Shown piece after piece: positions 34,640 through 42,462 of a stretch of 64,000 nucleotides of DNA. A program made the translations under genes and the position numbers. The stretch is from Anatilimnocola aggregata (GTDB lineage: Bacteria > Planctomycetota > Planctomycetia > Pirellulales > Pirellulaceae), in assembly GCF_007747655.1 (NCBI RefSeq), contig NZ_CP036274.1, positions 4,030,001-4,094,000 on the forward strand, written 5' to 3'. Numbering within the stretch: the stretch's first letter is position 1; every line of letters begins with the position of its first letter. The notes under the pieces are model-generated. The model had not been told where the DNA came from. It saw only the letters and a list, made by a program, of their open reading frames with translations, and did no database searches.

Positions 34640-36919
34640 ATGCTTAAGCATCCCTGCCAGGGCTGGAGCTGGTTGTTTTTGTTGGGGCTCACGTCGTCGT
34701 TGTTGGCGGCCGATACTCCACCGGCTGCGCCCGTGCCCGCAGTTGTCATGCCGCCAGCAGCGCCGCTGCAGGTCTACCAGCGCACTACTTTGCCGGTGAG
34801 TCATCCCTATCAGAAAGCCCTGCGCGACTATCTGAGCACGCTAGTGGCGAAGGACTTCGAGCACGGCGTAACCGAGAAATTCGGCACCCCTCCATTCGAC
34901 GGCGACATCGAGCAGCAGTATCGGCACCATTTACTCAGCCTAATGGGTCAACCGTTGATCGGCACCAAGCGCGGAGCCCCTGCGGTGAATGCTCCGGCTC
35001 GGCTTTTTACACTCTCAGAGATCGAAACTCCGGCGGGGGTAATGCGGCCGCCACTGTTTCCCGAGCCGGTGGCATTTCTAGTTCGCTGGAATTATGCCGG
35101 CAATCCCTACTATCAATCGCGCGCGATGAAGCTGCGGGCGTTTGTCTTCTTGTCGATTCAAATGACCATGCTGGACGATCAAATCGAACATGCTCCGGAG
35201 GTTAACGGTGCCTCGCGGCCCGATTGGATTTCTCCAACGCTAATCATGCTCGCTTATTCGTTTCCAGCAGTCCGCGATGTGCTGCCAGAACCGGTTCAAG
35301 AGGCCTATCGCGTCGGACTCCGAAAGCTGGCCCAGCGAGTGCTCGATTGGGGGCCGCTGGGAGAAGAGCCAAATCTTGAAGTCTGCTCACCACTGGCCTT
35401 GTGGTATGTCAGCGAGACCCTGAAAGATCCGGCGTTCAGCAAAGCCACTGAGGCCTACGCCCGACGATTCTTCACCGATCCCCAGTTCGTTCATCCGGCA
35501 GGTTACTTTGTGGACCGCGGTGGAATTGACCTGGGCTATGCGGGACAGACTAACTTTTTTGCTACCTGGCTGGCGCTCGCGTCCAAGTGGCCATTTGCGA
35601 TTGATTTTGTCGAGCGGAGCCACCGTTTGCGCGCGCATGTCATTTTGCCCGAGCCAGATGGCAAGACGCAGGTTGGCCCCAGCCATTTTCAAACGCGTTA
35701 CAGTGCAGATGCCTCGCGCGATCAATGGGAATGGGGATCGTATCGCAATGCGGCCGCAGCGCTAGTCACCGATGAGGCGGTGCATCTCACCAAGTTGCCC
35801 GCCCCCGCCGAAATGGCAGGCGCGGCACAGCGAAGAGCGTCGGTCTTTCAGGCTCAGATCAATGAGAATGCTTACAAGCCGATGGGAGCGGGGATGCTTC
35901 GCAACGATGAGATCACTTCGCATCCGTGGCAATTTCGCATGTTTCAGTCGTACAACTTTCCCGCGATGGTGAACTACGGCTTCGATCACTATCCCGTTGG
36001 TGCCTATGCCCACCGCGCGGAACTAGAACAGAAAAACTCACCGCTACTGAAGTCACCATTCCTCCGCGATGAGACTTTTGTCCGCGATTTCGGTCAGGCA
36101 TTCACCGTCGCCAGGCTCAAGCCCTATGCGGCCATCGTTCACTCGGGGGCAGTAGCCGAGCCGCAACTTGCCGCGGGGCGAACAATGTTTCCCGGGTTCT
36201 ATGGTTTTGGTGGCGGTCAACTCTCTGCGTTCTGGACGCCAGCTACGGGCTCGGTGTTGCTTGGTCGTCGCGGCGGACTGACTCGCGAGAAATCATTCGA
36301 CAACCTCGAAGAGTGGCGACAATGGCCAATTCATGCGGTTTCCGGAGTGCGTGCCAATGGCAAGATCTTCACATCGGCTCGCATTCTTAAGCCCGATGTC
36401 ACCAGCAACGTGCAGCCCGATCGCGGCGTGGTCCGAGTTTCAGGGCAGATCCCTCGCGGTCTCGATGGCCAGCCCAAGGCACTCGATGGACGTGTCGATT
36501 ACGCCCGCACGTTCACGATCGAGCCGGATGCCCTGACCGTCGAAACAACGATTAAAACCAGCCAGCAAGATACGTTTGTCGAGATGGTAGAAACGCTGCC
36601 GGTCTTTTTGCGCGATGCGCAATCGCAAGCCAGTGTGCAGCCGACGACGATCGAATTTCGCCAAGAGGGGAAATGGGAACCAGCTAGTGCCAGTTGGAGT
36701 AACAAAGTTACGGCAGTCCGACTCTCGCGCTTTACCGGTGCGGTGGTCGTAGAGTTTGATCGCGCCCGCAGATTGAAGTTATCGCCGCAGGACTGGAACG
36801 ACACCTACTTAAGCCGCGCCGCGTGCCGCAACGTCCTGATTGATCTGATCGAGAACAACGACCAGCCGACGGTGCTGGCGAATGCTTCGGTTCGCTATCG
36901 AATTCAGCCGGAGAACTGA
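34640..36919 (+). CDS. Secreted protein resembling alpha/alpha-toroid polysaccharide lyases
   Basis: A product of 759 residues with an N-terminal signal (WSWLFLLGLTSSLLAA). The first half (about 45-420) is rich in helices with Trp/Tyr/His patches (LGYAGQTNFFATWLALASKW, WEWGSYRNAAAAL) like alpha/alpha-toroid domains. The second half (about 430-755) is predicted beta-strand, with TFTIEPDALTVETTIK and similar stretches. This toroid plus beta-sandwich layout is seen in heparinase II/III-like and PL8/PL12-type lyases, but no family motif is diagnostic, so this remains a structural guess. It overlaps the convergent DTW gene by 16 bases at its 3' end. Confidence 0.6.
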   Translation: MLKHPCQGWSWLFLLGLTSSLLAADTPPAAPVPAVVMPPAAPLQVYQRTTLPVSHPYQKALRDYLSTLVAKDFEHGVTEKFGTPPFDGDIEQQYRHHLLSLMGQPLIGTKRGAPAVNAPARLFTLSEIETPAGVMRPPLFPEPVAFLVRWNYAGNPYYQSRAMKLRAFVFLSIQMTMLDDQIEHAPEVNGASRPDWISPTLIMLAYSFPAVRDVLPEPVQEAYRVGLRKLAQRVLDWGPLGEEPNLEVCSPLALWYVSETLKDPAFSKATEAYARRFFTDPQFVHPAGYFVDRGGIDLGYAGQTNFFATWLALASKWPFAIDFVERSHRLRAHVILPEPDGKTQVGPSHFQTRYSADASRDQWEWGSYRNAAAALVTDEAVHLTKLPAPAEMAGAAQRRASVFQAQINENAYKPMGAGMLRNDEITSHPWQFRMFQSYNFPAMVNYGFDHYPVGAYAHRAELEQKNSPLLKSPFLRDETFVRDFGQAFTVARLKPYAAIVHSGAVAEPQLAAGRTMFPGFYGFGGGQLSAFWTPATGSVLLGRRGGLTREKSFDNLEEWRQWPIHAVSGVRANGKIFTSARILKPDVTSNVQPDRGVVRVSGQIPRGLDGQPKALDGRVDYARTFTIEPDALTVETTIKTSQQDTFVEMVETLPVFLRDAQSQASVQPTTIEFRQEGKWEPASASWSNKVTAVRLSRFTGAVVVEFDRARRLKLSPQDWNDTYLSRAACRNVLIDLIENNDQPTVLANASVRYRIQPEN

Positions 36920-37521
36920 CCCTTCGGCACATAGCACCGGCCAGCCCGAAACAGTTGCTGCTCTACCATCCGATCGAACGCTTGCAGGAGTTGCTCCAAG
37001 CCCGACGTTTGCGGCTCCAGGACCCGTAACGCGGCCACGGTCGCTTCAACCGTCGAGAGATACTCGTTACTCGGTTCGAGACGAATGCGATAGCGGCTAG
37101 GGGCGCTGGGCGCGAGTTGGTACCGCGGCAAGCTTTGAAGTGCGGGTATGTCTCGCATCAGTGTTTTTGCGTGATGCCAGGTTCCGTCGAGGATCACTAG
37201 CTGTTCGGGACGCTCGGCGAAATCACTTGTCAACAACTGGGCGTCTGGGCCGGGATACAACAGAACAGCACCCGGCTTGAGCTTTAGACGGTTCGCCAGT
37301 TGCCGGGGGCGATCGATCAGCAGGGCCGAGTTACGTAGTGCCTGCCGCACAATGCGGGCGGTGTTGAACGGATGAAATCGCTCCTGTCGATGCTGCAGAA
37401 TCAGGACTTCGGTCGTGTTGTCAATCGTGGGAATGGCGGCGCAGAAGCAATCGTAAACTGGCCGGAAGCAACCGTAGCAGCGGTCGCGCAGTTGAAGGTG
37501 GAGTGTTGGACCTGGCGACAT
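36904..37521 (-). CDS. DTW domain tRNA-uridine aminocarboxypropyltransferase
   Basis: A product of 205 residues. DTW-domain proteins (TapT/TuaA) transfer the aminocarboxypropyl group of SAM to uridine in tRNA. The N-terminus has CYGCFRPVYDCFC (about 15-27), a cysteine-rich zinc-like module. The DTW signature appears as LDGTWHHAKTL (about 111-121; D-G-T-W in place of D-x-T-W). The substrate loop SAPSRYRIRLEPSNEYLSTVEA is typical. It overlaps the 3' end of the preceding convergent gene by 16 bases. It has no functional link to its neighbours, but a tRNA array lies 1.6 kb away. Confidence 0.88.
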   Translation of the reverse strand: MSPGPTLHLQLRDRCYGCFRPVYDCFCAAIPTIDNTTEVLILQHRQERFHPFNTARIVRQALRNSALLIDRPRQLANRLKLKPGAVLLYPGPDAQLLTSDFAERPEQLVILDGTWHHAKTLMRDIPALQSLPRYQLAPSAPSRYRIRLEPSNEYLSTVEATVAALRVLEPQTSGLEQLLQAFDRMVEQQLFRAGRCYVPKGQFSG

Positions 37522-37694
37522 TCAATTTGACTGGTGCGAGCGTTAGTGACGAAGCATCAACGGTTCGTGATCTTGGTAAGCCAAGTCTACCATTTCTGCT
37601 TTCCCTGCTACACCGATCGTAGCCGAACTCCGCTAAAATTGTTGCCAATCCATGATCGATTCTATGAATCATTCCTAGTGAAGGACGTCTGCCC

Positions 37695-39131
37695 ATGTCC
37701 CCATTGTCAATGACTAACTTGCTGTTGTCTCTCGTTGTCGGCGTGTCGATATTTAGCGCCGCGGCGCAGGCTCAGGTCTCGGCAGATGAGGCCAGGCAGA
37801 TCGCTGTCGATGCCTACATCTATGGTTACTCGCTGATTACCACGGAAGTGACGCGCGTGCAGATGACCAATGTCGACAAGGTCGAAGGCGGGCTGCGCGG
37901 TCCGATGAATCAGTTCATCAATGTGAAGCGGTATCCGCCGGGTGATTACCGTGGTGTATCTGCCCCCAATGCAGATACGCTGTACTCAGTCGCGTGGCTC
38001 GATGTCGGCGCGGAACCGATGGTCTTCTCGCACGCAGATATGGGAGATCGTTATTTTCTGTTTCCGATGTACAGCCTCTGGATGCCAGTGATCGAGAGTC
38101 CCGGCAAGCGAGACGGTACAGGCAAGGCAACCAACTATCTTGTCACTGGCCCGGGTTGGAGCGGCGACGTTCCGGCGGGCATGCAGCAGGTCAAATCGCC
38201 TACTCGCTACATGCTCATTCTCGGCCGTACTTACGCCGACGGAACTGAAGCGGACTATAAGGCCGTCAATGCGTTGCAAGCGCAATACAAGATTGTCCCT
38301 CTCAGTGCCTACGGCAAGCCTTTCACGTACAAGGCTCCTCCGGTCGACCCAAATCCGGGCTTCAGCATGACCGATAAGCCCCAAGCCGTGATTGATGCCA
38401 TGGATACGGCCGCTTACTTCAACATGCTGGCCCGGCTGATGGGTTCGTCTGCGCCGCCTGCTGCTGAAGACGCTCCCATCGTTGCCAAAATGGCCAAAAT
38501 TGGCCTCGTCCCAGGCAAAGCATTTGATATCTCTAAATTGGATTCAGCTGCCCAGGCTGCGCTCAAGGATGTCCCCAAGGTTGCTTCGGAAAAGATCTTT
38601 GCCCAAAAGGCCTTATCGGGCTACAAGCAAAATGGCTGGCTCATCCCCTCTGCTGCGGGCGCTTACGGCACCGACTATTTGCAACGGGCCTTGATTGCTG
38701 CTTTTGGTTGGCCAGCGAATCTCCCAGAAGATGCCGTCTATCCATATACGACCGTCGACAGCGAAGCCAATACGCTTTCCGGCGCCAATAAGTATGCCCT
38801 CACATTCGCCAAAGGCCAGACGCCCCCGGTGAACGGATTCTGGTCGATCACGATGTATTTCGACGACGGTGGCTGGTGGTTCGTGCCGAACGACCTGAAC
38901 AAGTTCACCGTCAGCATGCGCGACAATCCGAAGTTCAATGCAGACGGATCTTTGACGCTCTACTTCCAGCACGAATCGCCCGGTAAGGAGAAGGAAGCCA
39001 ACTGGCTCCCCGCGCCGAAGGGTGACTTCATCCTGATGATGCGCATGTATTGGCCAAAGACTGGTTCACCATCCATTTTGCCTTCGGGTAAAGGAACCTG
39101 GCGGCCACCCGTCGTTACGCAAGTGAAGTAG
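37695..39131 (+). CDS. DUF1254/DUF1214 family secreted protein
   Basis: A product of 478 residues with a signal peptide (about 1-27) and AAGGA before the ATG. The first half matches DUF1254 (AVDAYIYGYSLITTEVTR, NADTLYSVAWLDV) and the C-terminal part DUF1214 (NGFWSITMYFDDGGWWFVPN, then DGSLTLYFQHESPG). Both domains are widespread in secreted proteins of unknown function in soil and aquatic bacteria. No catalytic residues are established. It is single, with the tRNA array beginning 25 bases after its stop on the other strand. Confidence 0.82.
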   Translation: MSPLSMTNLLLSLVVGVSIFSAAAQAQVSADEARQIAVDAYIYGYSLITTEVTRVQMTNVDKVEGGLRGPMNQFINVKRYPPGDYRGVSAPNADTLYSVAWLDVGAEPMVFSHADMGDRYFLFPMYSLWMPVIESPGKRDGTGKATNYLVTGPGWSGDVPAGMQQVKSPTRYMLILGRTYADGTEADYKAVNALQAQYKIVPLSAYGKPFTYKAPPVDPNPGFSMTDKPQAVIDAMDTAAYFNMLARLMGSSAPPAAEDAPIVAKMAKIGLVPGKAFDISKLDSAAQAALKDVPKVASEKIFAQKALSGYKQNGWLIPSAAGAYGTDYLQRALIAAFGWPANLPEDAVYPYTTVDSEANTLSGANKYALTFAKGQTPPVNGFWSITMYFDDGGWWFVPNDLNKFTVSMRDNPKFNADGSLTLYFQHESPGKEKEANWLPAPKGDFILMMRMYWPKTGSPSILPSGKGTWRPPVVTQVK

Positions 39132-39156
39132 GACAGCAACGCACGTAGTAATTGAA

Positions 39157-39228
39157 AGGCGCAGGTGGGAGTCGAACCCACTTGATGTTGCTCTGCAGGC
39201 AACCGCCTGGCCGTCCAGCCCCCGCGCC
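39157..39228 (-). tRNA. tRNA-Cys (GCA), atypical
   Basis: Acceptor stem GGCGCGG with CTGCGCC (one G-U), anticodon stem GTTGC/GCAAC around loop CTGCAGA, anticodon GCA, T arm with GTTCGAC. CCA is not encoded. Position 8 is G rather than U and the D loop is very short (about 4-6 bases). It is the last gene of the seven-tRNA array in the direction of transcription. Confidence 0.72.
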
Positions 39229-39259
39229 ATGTTTGTGCATTCGTTTGCCACGAAGCAAG

Positions 39260-39333
39260 TGCCCTCGCTGGGAATTGAACCCAAGTCTTCGACCTTCGCA
39301 GGGTCGCGTGCTGATCCGGTACACTTCGAGGAC
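39260..39333 (-). tRNA. tRNA-Arg (GCG), atypical
   Basis: Acceptor GTCCTCG with CGAGGGC, D stem GTGT/GCAC, anticodon stem CGACC/GGTCG around CTGCGAA, anticodon GCG (reads CGC, and CGU by wobble), T arm TTGGG/CCCAG. Position 8 is A in place of U. Bacteria normally read CGN with ACG, so a GCG arginine tRNA is unusual. CCA is not encoded. Confidence 0.72.
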
Positions 39334-39380
39334 AAATCAATTTGTTTCTAGCATTCGATGATCTACTTCGTTCTCCCCAG

Positions 39381-39464
39381 CGGAAGGCATGGGATTTGAA
39401 CCCACAAAACTGACGTCGCGCGGTTTAGCAAACCGGCCCAGCGAACCGTATCTGGCTACCTTCC
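39381..39464 (-). tRNA. tRNA-Ser (GCT), atypical position 8
   Basis: An 84-base class II tRNA: acceptor GGAAGGT with GCCTTCC, discriminator G, D stem CCAG/CTGG, loop TTGCTAA with anticodon GCT, long variable region, T arm GTGGG/CCCAT. Position 8 is A. The outermost anticodon-stem pair is C-C. CCA is not encoded. Confidence 0.78.
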
Positions 39465-39469
39465 TTCAG

Positions 39470-39541
39470 TGGACCTCATGGGAGTCGAACCCATCACACC
39501 GATCTTGCAAGGATCAGTCGCCGCCAACGGCATGGAAGCCC
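39470..39541 (-). tRNA. tRNA-Ala (TGC), atypical
   Basis: Acceptor GGGCTTC with GAGGTCC (two G-U), anticodon loop CTTGCAA with anticodon TGC, T arm GATGGG region with TTCGACT. Position 8 is C and the anticodon stem can extend to seven pairs (ACTGATC/GATCGGT), shifting the usual spacing from the D arm. CCA is not encoded. The identity is from the anticodon only, and the usual alanine G3-U70 determinant is present as G3-T70. Confidence 0.62.
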
Positions 39542-39551
39542 ATTCATCAAG

Positions 39552-39625
39552 TGACCGAGGTGGGAGTCGAACCCACAGGCACGAGGCTCTCGACCTCGCC
39601 GCTGAACCTGTTTGCGTACCCGGCC
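39552..39625 (-). tRNA. tRNA-like gene with GAG anticodon and C33
   Basis: Acceptor GGCCGGG with CTCGGTC, U8 and A9 present, short D stem CGC/GCG, anticodon stem CGAGG/CCTCG, T arm GTGGG/CCCAC. The loop is TCGAGAG, placing GAG at 34-36 and C at the normally invariant U33. GAG would be leucine, but the variable region is only five bases, not the long arm of tRNA-Leu. It may be a degenerate or repurposed tRNA. Confidence 0.58.
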
Positions 39626-39675
39626 AGTTTGTTTCAATGATGGGGCGATCTCTGAACTCCTAACCAATTCCCAAG

Positions 39676-39760
39676 CGGAAGCCGTGAGACTCGAACTCAC
39701 AAGCGGACCAAGCCGCCACCTGTTTTCAAGACAGGCTCCTCATCCGGCCGGATGACTTCC
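39676..39760 (-). tRNA. tRNA-Ser (TGA)
   Basis: An 85-base class II tRNA: acceptor GGAAGTC with GGCTTCC, discriminator G, anticodon stem CCTGT/ACAGG around CTTGAAA, anticodon TGA, long variable arm with stem GCGG/CCGC, T arm GTGAG/CTCAC. The D region is irregular (CATCCGGCCGGATG can fold on itself) and position 8 is A. CCA is not encoded. Confidence 0.8.
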
Positions 39761-39782
39761 GTAGGCGAATAATCAAGGCAAG

Positions 39783-39857
39783 TTCCGGGAGTTGGAATCG
39801 AACCAACGAGCTCCTGGTTCAGAGCCAGGCGTCACTACCAACAGCAACTACCCCGGA
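39783..39857 (-). tRNA. tRNA-Gln (CTG)
   Basis: Acceptor TCCGGGG with TCCCGGA including the U1-A72 pair expected for tRNA-Gln, U8 and A9 present, D stem GTTG/TGAC, anticodon stem CCTGG/CCAGG around CTCTGAA, anticodon CTG, T arm GTTGG/CCAAC. This is the most regular tRNA of the array and the first to be transcribed. CCA is not encoded. Confidence 0.85.
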
Positions 39858-40243
39858 ATGAATGGGCCGTTCGGCAAACGCAACTCTATTCACGTTGCCC
39901 AAAACGTTCGGAAATAGGCACCCGCCGCAAGGTTGCAGCTGCCCATGCAAAGTTCTTACAAGCGGCAAAGAAGCTGACTGCACGAACAGGCGGAACGGCT
40001 GGCGGCCGCGCGTGAACTGAGTCGCTGGAGAGTGACGGTGAGCATGGTAACGAACATGACGATCAACCTTCGTAGACAGGGATCTGCTTCACATACAGAG
40101 AAAGACGGCCTGCCTGCCAATTGGTTCGCGAGATATTTTTCGCGTCTTCAGTTAGATGCATGTGAACGGGCAAATATTCCCCGCTGCTTACGAGAAAGTG
40201 GCTAAAATCGGAACGACTCAAATCCCTCCCGGAGTTTCCTCGC
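39858..40243. other. Intergenic region upstream of the tRNA array
   Basis: A spacer of 386 bases, divergent between the tRNA array and the hydrolase at 40244. It should hold both promoters, but none is convincing. No further tRNA, repeat or gene is seen. GGAG before 40244 is the hydrolase ribosome site. Confidence 0.45.
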
Positions 40244-41065
40244 ATGCCGAAATCGTTGTTTGCTTTGACCACTTTAGTTTTTGCGTCGTTCGCTGGCCTC
40301 GCGTTGGCCGCTGATCCGGCGCCGGTGAAAAAACTGATCCTGCCCGGTGAATCGTTTCTTGTCGCGGGACGGCCGGCGTTTATTCTGTTGCCTCCGGAAG
40401 AGAAGCGAGCGAAGCCACAGCCGTGGATCATGTATGCGCCGACGTTGCCTCCCTACCCCGATGCTGCCGAAAAGTGGATGCACGAGCAGTTCACCGGCGC
40501 AGGTGTGGCGGTCGCGGGGATCGATGTCGGCGAGGCCTACGGCAGTCCCAAGGGGAGCGAGCAATTCACAGACTTGTACGATGAACTGACGAAGAACCGG
40601 GGCTATGCCCCTAAGGCTTGTGTGCTCGGCCGCAGCCGAGGCGGATTGCTTGTCACCAGTTGGGCCACCGATAATCCGGACAAGGTCTCCGGGCTGGCGG
40701 GCATTTATCCGGTGTTCGACTTCCGAACGTATCCCGGCTTAGCAAAAGCGGCCGGTGCGTATGGTTTGACAGCTGCCGAGTTGGAGGCACAAGCCAAACA
40801 GCTGAATCCGATTGAGCGCGTGGGCAAACTGGCGCACGCGAAAGTTCCCGCGTTTCTGATTCATGGCGATCAAGATAAAGTTGTGCCGCTGAAAGAGAAC
40901 TCGGCCGAGTTTGACGCCAGGTACAAAGCGGCGGGCGCGGAAGACAAGGTGACCCTTGTCATTGCTCCGGGACAGGGTCACAACTATTGGGAAGGCTTCT
41001 TCAAGTGCCAGGAACTGGTTGATTTCGCAATTGCTCAAGCGAAAGCAGGGGCTGCGACCAAATAG
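40244..41065 (+). CDS. Secreted alpha/beta hydrolase
   Basis: A product of 273 residues with a signal peptide (about 1-22). The nucleophile elbow is GRSRGG (about 129-134, Ser131). The acid is in FLIHGDQDKVVP and the catalytic His in GQGHNYWEG near the C-terminus. It is homologous to the second domain of the fused hydrolase at 42463-44106 (GLSRGG; similar spacing of HGDxD and GHxx segments). Substrate unknown. Exported esterases of this type often act on acetylated or feruloylated glycans. Confidence 0.82.
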   Translation: MPKSLFALTTLVFASFAGLALAADPAPVKKLILPGESFLVAGRPAFILLPPEEKRAKPQPWIMYAPTLPPYPDAAEKWMHEQFTGAGVAVAGIDVGEAYGSPKGSEQFTDLYDELTKNRGYAPKACVLGRSRGGLLVTSWATDNPDKVSGLAGIYPVFDFRTYPGLAKAAGAYGLTAAELEAQAKQLNPIERVGKLAHAKVPAFLIHGDQDKVVPLKENSAEFDARYKAAGAEDKVTLVIAPGQGHNYWEGFFKCQELVDFAIAQAKAGAATK

Positions 41066-41071
41066 GATGAC

Positions 41072-41551
41072 CTACCGCATCCAGGCCTGAATGATCTCGG
41101 AAAGTTCCTCTTCGTCGAGTCGTTCGTGGGCCAGCAGATTGTCGACCACAGCGGCGAGCGCCGCCCAATGATCGTCGCGGCTAAGGAGGCGGTGGAGTTG
41201 AATCGAAACCTGCTCCAGATACTTCATTCGCTTTGCTTCATCGGCAATCAAAACCGCCGCTGACCGCCAGGCTGCTTGCCAATCGGCCGACCATTCGGCC
41301 ACAAAAGCGGGATGAAACGGATCGCCACTGTGAATCATCTCGGCGACAGGTCCGCCAAGCGCGACCTGAATTTCTTTCTCGGCCAGTTCGCGCGGCGAGT
41401 AACGACTTCGCTGCCACAGCACCTGGGTATCGCCATACCGCTCGGGTCCTTCGTCGCGGTCGGGTTCAATGGTCACCGAGCGAACGCGCGCTCCCACGTA
41501 GTAGGCGACAAAAACATGCCCGGCTTCGTGATAGGCGACAATTTCCGACAC
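41072..41551 (-). CDS. M41-like zinc peptidase domain protein
   Basis: A product of 159 residues starting at a GTG (41551), with GAGGG upstream. HEAGH (about 8-12) is the zinc-binding site of FtsH-type M41 peptidases, with a distal acid candidate in the helical half. FtsH carries this domain fused to an AAA+ ATPase. Here the peptidase part stands alone, without a membrane or ATPase segment, so it may work with a separate ATPase or be an independent metallopeptidase. It is convergent with the hydrolase at 40244 (6-base gap). Confidence 0.78.
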   Translation of the reverse strand: MSEIVAYHEAGHVFVAYYVGARVRSVTIEPDRDEGPERYGDTQVLWQRSRYSPRELAEKEIQVALGGPVAEMIHSGDPFHPAFVAEWSADWQAAWRSAAVLIADEAKRMKYLEQVSIQLHRLLSRDDHWAALAAVVDNLLAHERLDEEELSEIIQAWMR

Positions 41552-41663
41552 TCCATTTCCCTCGCATTCAACAAAACAATTCGCGGCAAGCGGGCATTCT
41601 ACGAAAAATAGGAGTCGCTAAAATCAGGGCTTTGCCAGGCAGGCCGTGAGCGAGGATTCGTCG

Positions 41664-42098
41664 ATGTCGAAAAAGAAGCACCGGGAGAATGCCGTGACTA
41701 CTGAAGAATCAACGTCGAGCGAGTCAGCGGGTGCCGCGTCAGCGGCCGCTGCTGATTCAACCGCGGTCATCGCTAGCTCCGAGGCCGCGACCCCGTTGCT
41801 CGCGGAGGTGCAGTCCTTCTTGAGCAAGCGCGATGAACTGGCCCGCAAACTGGCCGACGAAATCACCGCGACCGAAGCGAAGCTGGCTGAATTGAAGCGA
41901 ACGGCTGCCTCGCTCTTTCCGGAAAACAACAACGCGGCGACGTTGGTGACCAAAGACAAGAAGCTGAAAAAGCTGCCGAAAGCCAAGCCGTTGCCGAGCA
42001 AGGCAGAAGTCGCGACAGCGACCGAAACGACAGCAGCCAACGAAGATTCAAGTCCCGTCATCCCGCCGCCTGCCGACGACTCGACAACGGTGGACTAA
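41664..42098 (+). CDS. Low-complexity coiled-coil protein, 144 aa
   Basis: The ATG at 41664 follows GAGG. The GTG at 41646 is an alternative start. The Ser/Ala/Thr/Glu-rich N-terminus (about 1-45) is followed by one predicted coiled coil (about 48-85, AEVQSFLSKRDELARKLADE) and then a Lys-rich and Pro/Ser-rich tail. No signal, membrane or enzymatic motif. Function unknown; a cytoplasmic structural or adaptor protein is possible. The 104-bp element copy 2 starts 36 bases after its stop. Confidence 0.62.
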   Translation: MSKKKHRENAVTTEESTSSESAGAASAAAADSTAVIASSEAATPLLAEVQSFLSKRDELARKLADEITATEAKLAELKRTAASLFPENNNAATLVTKDKKLKKLPKAKPLPSKAEVATATETTAANEDSSPVIPPPADDSTTVD

Positions 42099-42462
42099 AA
42101 GCCTGCCAGTGCGAATTGGCAGAGCGCCGGGAGGTTTATCAACACCCCCCTTTTGCGTGCATCACCGGCAAGTCATGCTGCCGCAACGTTTTGCGTTCAG
42201 TTTGCCAACTCCGAAAACATCCTATTTGTTGATTAACTCAGCGGCATATCCGGTCGCCCTTGGTAACTTTCCACGAATGGCTGGAAAATGACTCCTCGCA
42301 TCAGCACGAAATCGTCCCGCAGTGCATGCGCAGTTCTTCCACCAAGTTGCCAAAACGGTCGGCAGTATTATTGTCATATATTGAGGAGTTGTCAAGTACA
42401 TGGTGATATAGTCTGGAGAAATATCTCGGCGGTTTGGGGTTTGACTGCCGGGGGCCTGAGTA
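42099..42462. other. Convergent intergenic region, about 360 bases
   Basis: It contains the second 104-bp element (42134-42237). The remainder (42238-42462) is locally AT-richer (for example TATTGTCATATATTGAGG near 42370) but shows no gene, terminator or RNA signature I can support. Confidence 0.55.
42134..42237. repeat. 104-bp structured element, copy 2
   Basis: Same length and orientation as 3627-3730. The terminal inverted repeat GTTTATCAACA with TGTTGATTAAC has one mismatch. The first 30 bases equal those of copy 1. The central stem is GGCAAG (42167-42172) with TTTGCC (42201-42206), replacing GTTAAG/CTTGGC of copy 1 by different pairs. An inner CGCAA/TTGCG hairpin around CGTT is better formed here than in copy 1. 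It is again located between convergent genes. Confidence 0.75.

Noticed and set aside
39157-39857. Small plus-strand frames with VGVEP-like words across the tRNA array
   Set aside because: They read through tRNA T arms, a common artefact that yields repeated G-V-E/P-S words. The structures on the minus strand are tRNAs.
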